From: Coriolopsis trogii
Lineage: Eukaryota; Basidiomycota; Agaricomycetes; Polyporales; Polyporaceae
Direction of reading: 5' to 3'
Length of the DNA stretch: 64,000 bases
Assembly: GCA_020543525.1 (NCBI GenBank)
Contig: JAHYIO010000003.1
Location: 2,046,001-2,110,000, forward strand
Part shown: in pieces, positions 59,504 through 64,000 of the stretch
Layout: each line of letters opens with the position of its first letter
Position numbering within the stretch: position 1 is the first letter of the stretch
Notes under the pieces: model-generated
What the model saw: the letters and a program-made list of their open reading frames with translations, nothing else
Told to the model about the DNA's origin: nothing
Database searches by the model: none
Program-made: the position numbers and the translations under genes

Positions 59504-59846
59504 GATGGACGAGAGAGTAAAGACTGACGGGAGCGCGATGGCCTGAGGCTCTTGAGATGGTGGTAGAAAAGAAAGGAGAGAACCCTGGGGTGTCTGGCCA
59601 TCACTTGGTCTCGCAACGGTGCCTGCCGCACTGAGGTGCCTGGACCGTAATGGGAAGACCCACTGGAGATCCGGTAAGTAACGTGACTACGATATTGCGC
59701 GCCTACGTCACTCGCCGGCGTTCAACTTCCAGTGCCACTGGCCCACTGCCAGCCTCCTGTTTCAATTTGAGTAAGCTCTGTTTTCGAGTTCATCTCTTCT
59801 TCGCTCACTTCCATCCCTCTCTCGTTTTATCTGAACGCTGTCCGAC
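59504..59846. promoter_or_regulatory. divergent promoter, secreted protein 2 / CBP4
   Basis: 343 bases between the start codons at 59503 (minus) and 59847 (plus). CT-rich just before CBP4. No TATA box seen. Confidence 0.45.
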
Positions 59847-60516
59847 ATGTCTGGAGGCTTCCCTTGGTTCCGTCTCACCTTGTCCAGCGCAGGCAGTATG
59901 TACCGTCTGAAGGAATTCACCGTTCACTGTAACATCTCACCTATCTTTCGCGCACGCTCTCTCCTACTGGCTTGTTCCTGCTAGTAATCGGATTTGGGTA
60001 CCTCATCATGCGCGGTATGTGCATGGCTTGCGCGCAAAGAGCTACATCTTAATCCTGTCAAATGCACGATTCAGCAACAACACCCACCCCGGAGCAAACA
60101 TATGCCGTGAGTCTTCTCATTCACATCCCATAACGCACCGGCAGTCTACGCCCATATATTTGCCCCTTCGCGAGCACAAGAGAATGCTGCACGTACTTCC
60201 CTTAAGCTCCTCTTTGAGTCGCGGGCCCCCGAGTCCTCCCCTTACTAGAACTCACTCACTCTTCATCCCTAGGCCATGTCCCCCGATTTGCGTAGGAAAG
60301 TGGATGCGAACCGTGCAGCGCGGCTAGCTAGGGAGAATGCGACCAAGAAGCAGGAGGAGGCGCAGGTGAGTTGTCCTCGCAGCTTCTTGCTGTTATACCC
60401 CTCCTGTCCGACAGCCCGGTAAGCGCAGTAGCACTGATCGGTTCCTCCGCCCTTTTCCGCAGTTGAACGATCCCGATGCCCAAAAGCCTGTTTGGGCAGA
60501 CACTTCTCGCCCGTAG
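59847..60516 (+). CDS. CBP4: Cbp4, respiratory complex III assembly factor (85 aa)
   Basis: Cbp4 is a small inner-membrane protein needed to assemble cytochrome b into the bc1 complex. Five exons: 59847-59895, 59985-60014, 60075-60106, 60273-60365, 60463-60516, summing to 258 bases (85 aa). It reads MSGGFPWFRLTLSSAG, IIGFGYLIMR (membrane segment), ATTPTPEQTYA, AMSPDLRRKVDANRAARLAR, ENATKKQEEAQ and LNDPDAQKPVWADTSRP. FPW at the start, TTPTxEQ after the helix and the MSPDLRRKVDANRAARL block are hallmarks of fungal Cbp4. Exons 2 and 3 are only 30 and 32 bases, so automatic gene finders may miss the gene. Every join is supported by GT/AG and by phase. Confidence 0.93.
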
Positions 60517-61058
60517 CTCGCTTGCTTGCTAGCTCTTGGGTTTCGTGTTGTTATGCTTAGTATTTGCAGCTAATGTCAGATCGCTACGCCCTTCTTGGAT
60601 TTTTTCACACACCGAGTGCGACGTCCGCGAAGCCTGATTAGAACGCGCCGCCCAACGCTAGCCGACCATTCCCGATCATGCGCTCTCTGCGTGTAGAATA
60701 ATGTGGAGAAAGGCCTAACGATCTGACATTAGCTGTAATTCATTCACCTCTTCACTTATCATGCCGAAACATGCATTGTGCTGGTAAGCCAGCCAGTCAA
60801 CTTGTCAGACCGAGGTTGTTAACTGAACACCAATCATTATACATTGGTTATAGTAAGTCAGAGGTACAGCCATATGACAATACAGCGGAACCACACAATA
60901 GCACATCCTGTAAAGTAGTTCAAACCCTCAACCGAGCAGCCGTACGAGTTACGACCCGTACAATAACTACACGGAAGCCCAAAGAGCGATCCGCAGCGAA
61001 CTGATAAATAAGCGCGATGAGCATTGTACCAGAACAGCGACTTGTGGCCGCAGGCGTC
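60517..61058. other. intergenic, convergent 3' regions
   Basis: About 540 bases, AT-richer than the surroundings, between the convergent stops of CBP4 and secreted protein 3. No gene seen. Confidence 0.55.
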
Positions 61059-61655
61059 TCAGTTGAACCACCATTGACCGTATAGAACGCCCTTGTCGAG
61101 AGGTGCGAGGGCCGCGAAGAGCGGCCGCGATAGATCGGCTTGGCTTCCGCTACATCCGGGGCACTGCGAGTAGTGCGCAGTCAACACCGGCGCGACGCAA
61201 GGGTCTGTAGGTAGACGTACCTCGTCGGTGACGGTCGCCGTGACTTGCTTGCCGTTGTACTGGACAGTAACAGTCTTGTAACAGTGAGCACCGTTCTTGT
61301 ACATCTGGACAACTCGATGTCAGCCTTGAATGATCGTCATTCCACAAGGACAGAAAAGGCTGACTTCAGGACTCAGTGCGATGACCTGCGGAGCCGATTC
61401 ATGAGCATTCGCCGTTCCCTTCCGTACGTTCAGATCGGCACTTACATAGGCCGAGTCAGAGTCGTACGACCCGCATGCGTTCTCACCCGCATCATAGTAG
61501 GTGAACCGAGCGTTGTCGTAACGCTTCGTGAGTTCCGTCCCGTTCTGGGCGGCACCAGTGTGCGGACCACGGTGGGGTGCGGCGAACGCGAGGGCGCTGA
61601 ACAGCGCGAGGAGGTTGAAGAACGCAAGGACGAAAGAGCGGCTGGAGTTGAACAT
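61059..61655 (-). CDS. secreted double-psi beta-barrel protein 3, no stalk
   Basis: ATG at 61655 gives a signal peptide (RSFVLAFFNLLALFSALAFA). The barrel domain uses the same exon series as the two upstream paralogues: RYDNARFTYYDAGENACGSY, VIALSPE, MYKNGAHCYKTVTVQYNGKQ, VTATVTDE, CPGCSGSQADLSRPLFAALA and GVLYGQWWFN, ending directly at the last barrel strand. It thus lacks the Ser/Thr-rich stalk and final helix. At about 125 aa it has the size of the classical riboflavin aldehyde-forming-enzyme-like proteins. It is probably a freely diffusing extracellular protein, in contrast to its stalked relatives (inference). Confidence 0.9.
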
Positions 61656-63267
61656 AGCTATAGAGCTTTTGGAGGGTGTGCGAGTGCTAAATGCGAAAGA
61701 GTAGGAGAGCAAGGCAGAGCGAGTAAAGAGTGACGAGGGTGAGGAAACGGGGAACCGGAGTTGGGGATGCTCACAGACGACGATGAAGCCGGGTGTACCG
61801 ATGACGAACGACGGAAAGAGGCTGGCCGTTATATATGTCGGTCGGTCTTCCCGAGCCTGGACGCCCGGACGCTCGCTTGCGCCTACTGTAGAAGGGTCGA
61901 GGTGATGATCGAAGCCGCATCGGGCTACAGCGTTTATAGTTTCTTTGTTGGCCGAAGCCTCGTTGGTGGTGTGCGGGCCCGGAAGGCCACTTCTCCGTCG
62001 TGCGAGGGAGGGACAAACGAACATCGAGAGGCTTGTGGTGATCTGGCTTGCGGGCGGACGGAACAAAGCTCGCTGGAGGGTGGCCGGGAAGGCGCGCTTC
62101 GTGAGATCGTGTACATAATAATTGAGAACGTTTCGGTGTCGGTGGGGCCCCGGAGCTCACTGTACTTATATAGCGGTTAAACTGCGACAGTCCGTTCGAT
62201 CGTGGCGACGCTTGCCCTGTCGTCGGTCCCGTGAGGGTTCATTCATGCGACACGGTTTCCTGCGCGGGCTGTGAAAAGAACGCTTTGGAGCTACAATGTC
62301 ATCGATATTCAGCTAGATGGACGACTGGCTTATGGCTGCCGGGCAAGACGGACTGTACGGTAGAGCTTCCCACTGCGGGGATGACATGGCCGCGCACAGC
62401 GACGACCGCGAGATGCACGTTCTCCTGACGAAGTGTCGCAGGACCGAGCCCTGGCTTCGCGACCCTTCAAGCTGATCATCCCCCCACTGCTTGAGCGAGG
62501 TTTACGGAATTGCGTGGTCGGGGAGCGTATGCTCCGGAACCTATATGAGACTCTGAGCCCTCGAGGTGACCTAATACCGATGGGGCGAACGGAACTTGCG
62601 AAAAATGTGGTGACCTCCTTAACCTCTCTCAAGGCTCTTCGAAGTGCAGTCAGACGGTGAAACCGGCGACCTGACTGGACCTGATGTGTGAACATAATTC
62701 GCTCCCGAGCGAGGGCCCGTTATAACATTTGTGAAGACGGACCTTTCTATACCATGATGTTGCGATCCGCGCTGTTCATCCGACGTATAGCTTAACGGGC
62801 AGGACGTTTTCTGTCTCCTGCGCACAAGTTGGTACAAGATCGATCGAACTCGTTCGAAACGAAGTTCGTACGGCGAAGCGCTGGACATGAGAGGGGACGC
62901 TCATGGTGAGTCAGAGTCACACCTATCAGCTCTATTCGGTCACGTTGGGTGATGCTCTTGGGGAGACGGTATAGGCAGCATTTCAGACTGTTTCCTGAAA
63001 CACGTCAACTGCCTATGAATCCCAAAGATCCATGAACATGCGCATACAACTTCAAAGAATGCACTCAAGAGAGAGGGGGAAGATGAAAAGCCTAAAGACG
63101 GAGGCGTCACGTCGTCGGGCTTGGCCGAGATACGCCCGCGTCGGCCGCGACGGCGTCACTCTTCTGTCACGACTACCTCACTTCGGCGGTGTCTTCCAAG
63201 TCGACGCTCGCCTTCGTTCTCTTCGACCACCACTCTTTGGCGCTACGTGTTCCCATCCCTCTCCACG
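61656..63267. other. long divergent intergenic region
   Basis: About 1.6 kb between secreted protein 3 (minus) and SIP5 (plus). A minus-strand frame is open upstream of the 61655 start for about 130 codons but has no motif; a plus frame at 62433-62660 is open for 75 codons without motif. Mostly promoter sequence. Confidence 0.45.
61829..61835 (-). promoter_or_regulatory. possible TATA box of secreted protein 3
   Basis: TATATAA on the minus strand, about 175 bases before the start codon at 61655. Position and strand fit a strongly expressed secreted-protein gene, but the match is short. Confidence 0.35.
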
Positions 63268-64000
63268 ATGGGCAACAGCGCCTCCTCTGGCCGCGGGCAC
63301 CACGAAGAGACAGTCGACTTCGGGTATCTCACCCCGCAGGGGATCTACACCGGACCACGAGACTGGAACCAAGCTATTGTGTCCCAGCTTATAGTGGAAC
63401 GCAAGCTCGCTCCCTTCTATCGCCCCCTTGAGGACTACGAGGAGGATTGGGACGACGAACAAGTACTCGCAGCGCGTAAGGAGCCCCCGGAACCAGAGGG
63501 CGGTGAGTCGTCGCGGGCTGAGTCAGTCAATTCCGCGTCCACGAAGGGTCATGCCAAGCGTCCGAGTACTGCCGCTGCTACAAAGGAGCCTGCTCGTCAT
63601 CCCGAAGCTGCAATATACAGGGGAGCAATAGAGTGCCCGATTTGTTTCTTGGTACGTGCTGATGTCTCAATGTTCGTCTACTGTCCCGATGAAGCGAATA
63701 ACCTCACCGCGGGCGCGTAGTACTATCCACCCAACATCAACCGTTCACGATGTTGCGACCAAGCTATCTGCACTGAATGTTTCGTGCAGATCAAGAGAGC
63801 GGATCCGACAACCACACATCTCGTCTCGGAACCCGCAGCTTGTCCGTATTGTGTGCAAGAGAACTTCGGAATTGTCTACACTCCGCCACCATGGCGGACT
63901 GGTCTTGGCAGCGAGGGGGCGGTGAGTACTTCCTTTGGCAACAGCTCAACACGTTCTGACCATCTGGCCGCGCGTCCCCTTGTCCGCGCAGACGCCCCCA
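63268..64000 (+). CDS. SIP5: Sip5-like protein with zinc-binding cysteines (3' part outside window)
   Basis: Sip5 interacts with the Snf1 kinase and its Glc7 phosphatase module in yeast. ATG at 63268 gives [20 protein letters not shown], again an N-myristoylation context. Then [40 protein letters not shown], a Ser/Glu/Ala-rich linker, [12 protein letters not shown] spliced to [20 protein letters not shown] and FVQIKRADP...[19 protein letters not shown]. The Cys pattern CPIC-CC-CTEC-CPYC is the RING-like zinc module of the family. Exons 63268-63651, 63721-63921 and 63992 onward; the last acceptor lies nine bases from the window end. The C-terminal half is missing because of the window edge, not truncation. 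Confidence 0.9.

Noticed and set aside
1..64000. tRNA, rRNA and CRISPR features
   Set aside because: I looked for GGTTCGAATCC-like B boxes, rRNA-like blocks and regularly spaced repeats and found none I could support.

Overview
The window looks like nuclear DNA of a filamentous basidiomycete, most likely an Agaricomycete (polypore-like, by inference). Evidence: GC-rich coding sequence, protein-coding genes cut by many 50-75 nt introns with GT(A/G)NGT...(C/T)AG ends, genes on both strands with short intergenic gaps, and a set of clear fungal core genes (SPT16, RPC82, linker histone H1, Gds1-type regulator, Puf, Hos2-type HDAC, FMP25-like, CBP4, SIP5). No rRNA, tRNA, CRISPR or recognisable transposase was seen.

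Layout. 1-1300: 3' part of an alpha/beta hydrolase on the minus strand, cut by the window edge. 1.3-12.3 kb: a gene-poor stretch holding four minus-strand members of an unrecognised paralogous family (256, 216, 147 and 214 aa), whose introns I could resolve from shared motifs and reading phase. 13.2-17.4 kb: SPT16 (FACT). 18-20 kb: a divergent acyl-CoA synthetase-like protein lacking the usual nucleotide-binding signatures. 20.9-26.1 kb: a very acidic unknown protein divergent from RPC82 (RNA polymerase III). 26.6-27.7 kb: histone H1. 27.7-29.8 kb: no gene recognised. 29.8-33 kb: Gds1-type winged-helix plus APSES/KilA-N-like regulator. 33.8-38.1 kb: two-RRM Puf protein (Jsn1/Puf2 type). 38.7-41.8 kb: HDAC divergent from a small MGSASSK protein. 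41.9-47.5 kb: three paralogous small multi-pass membrane proteins and a 1.1 kb near-perfect inverted repeat. 48-50.4 kb: mitochondrial RCC1-like protein (Fmp25 type). 50.9-52.1 kb: serine/acid-rich unknown. 53.2-61.7 kb: three secreted double-psi beta-barrel (expansin/RlpA/riboflavin aldehyde-forming-enzyme-like) paralogues interleaved with an F-box gene carrying a long basic tail and with CBP4. 63.3 kb to the edge: SIP5 (5' part).

How genes relate. SPT16, H1, Hos2-type HDAC and the Gds1-type regulator all act on chromatin or transcription, but the spacing suggests ordinary core-gene neighbourhood rather than a co-regulated cluster. Fmp25-like and Cbp4 both serve assembly of respiratory complex III in yeast and lie 10 kb apart. 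The most novel material is the orphan family at 2.9-12.3 kb, the palindrome at 45.7-46.9 kb next to a fast-evolving membrane-protein family, and the acyl-CoA synthetase-like pseudoenzyme. All exon joins were read by hand; no alignment or search was run.
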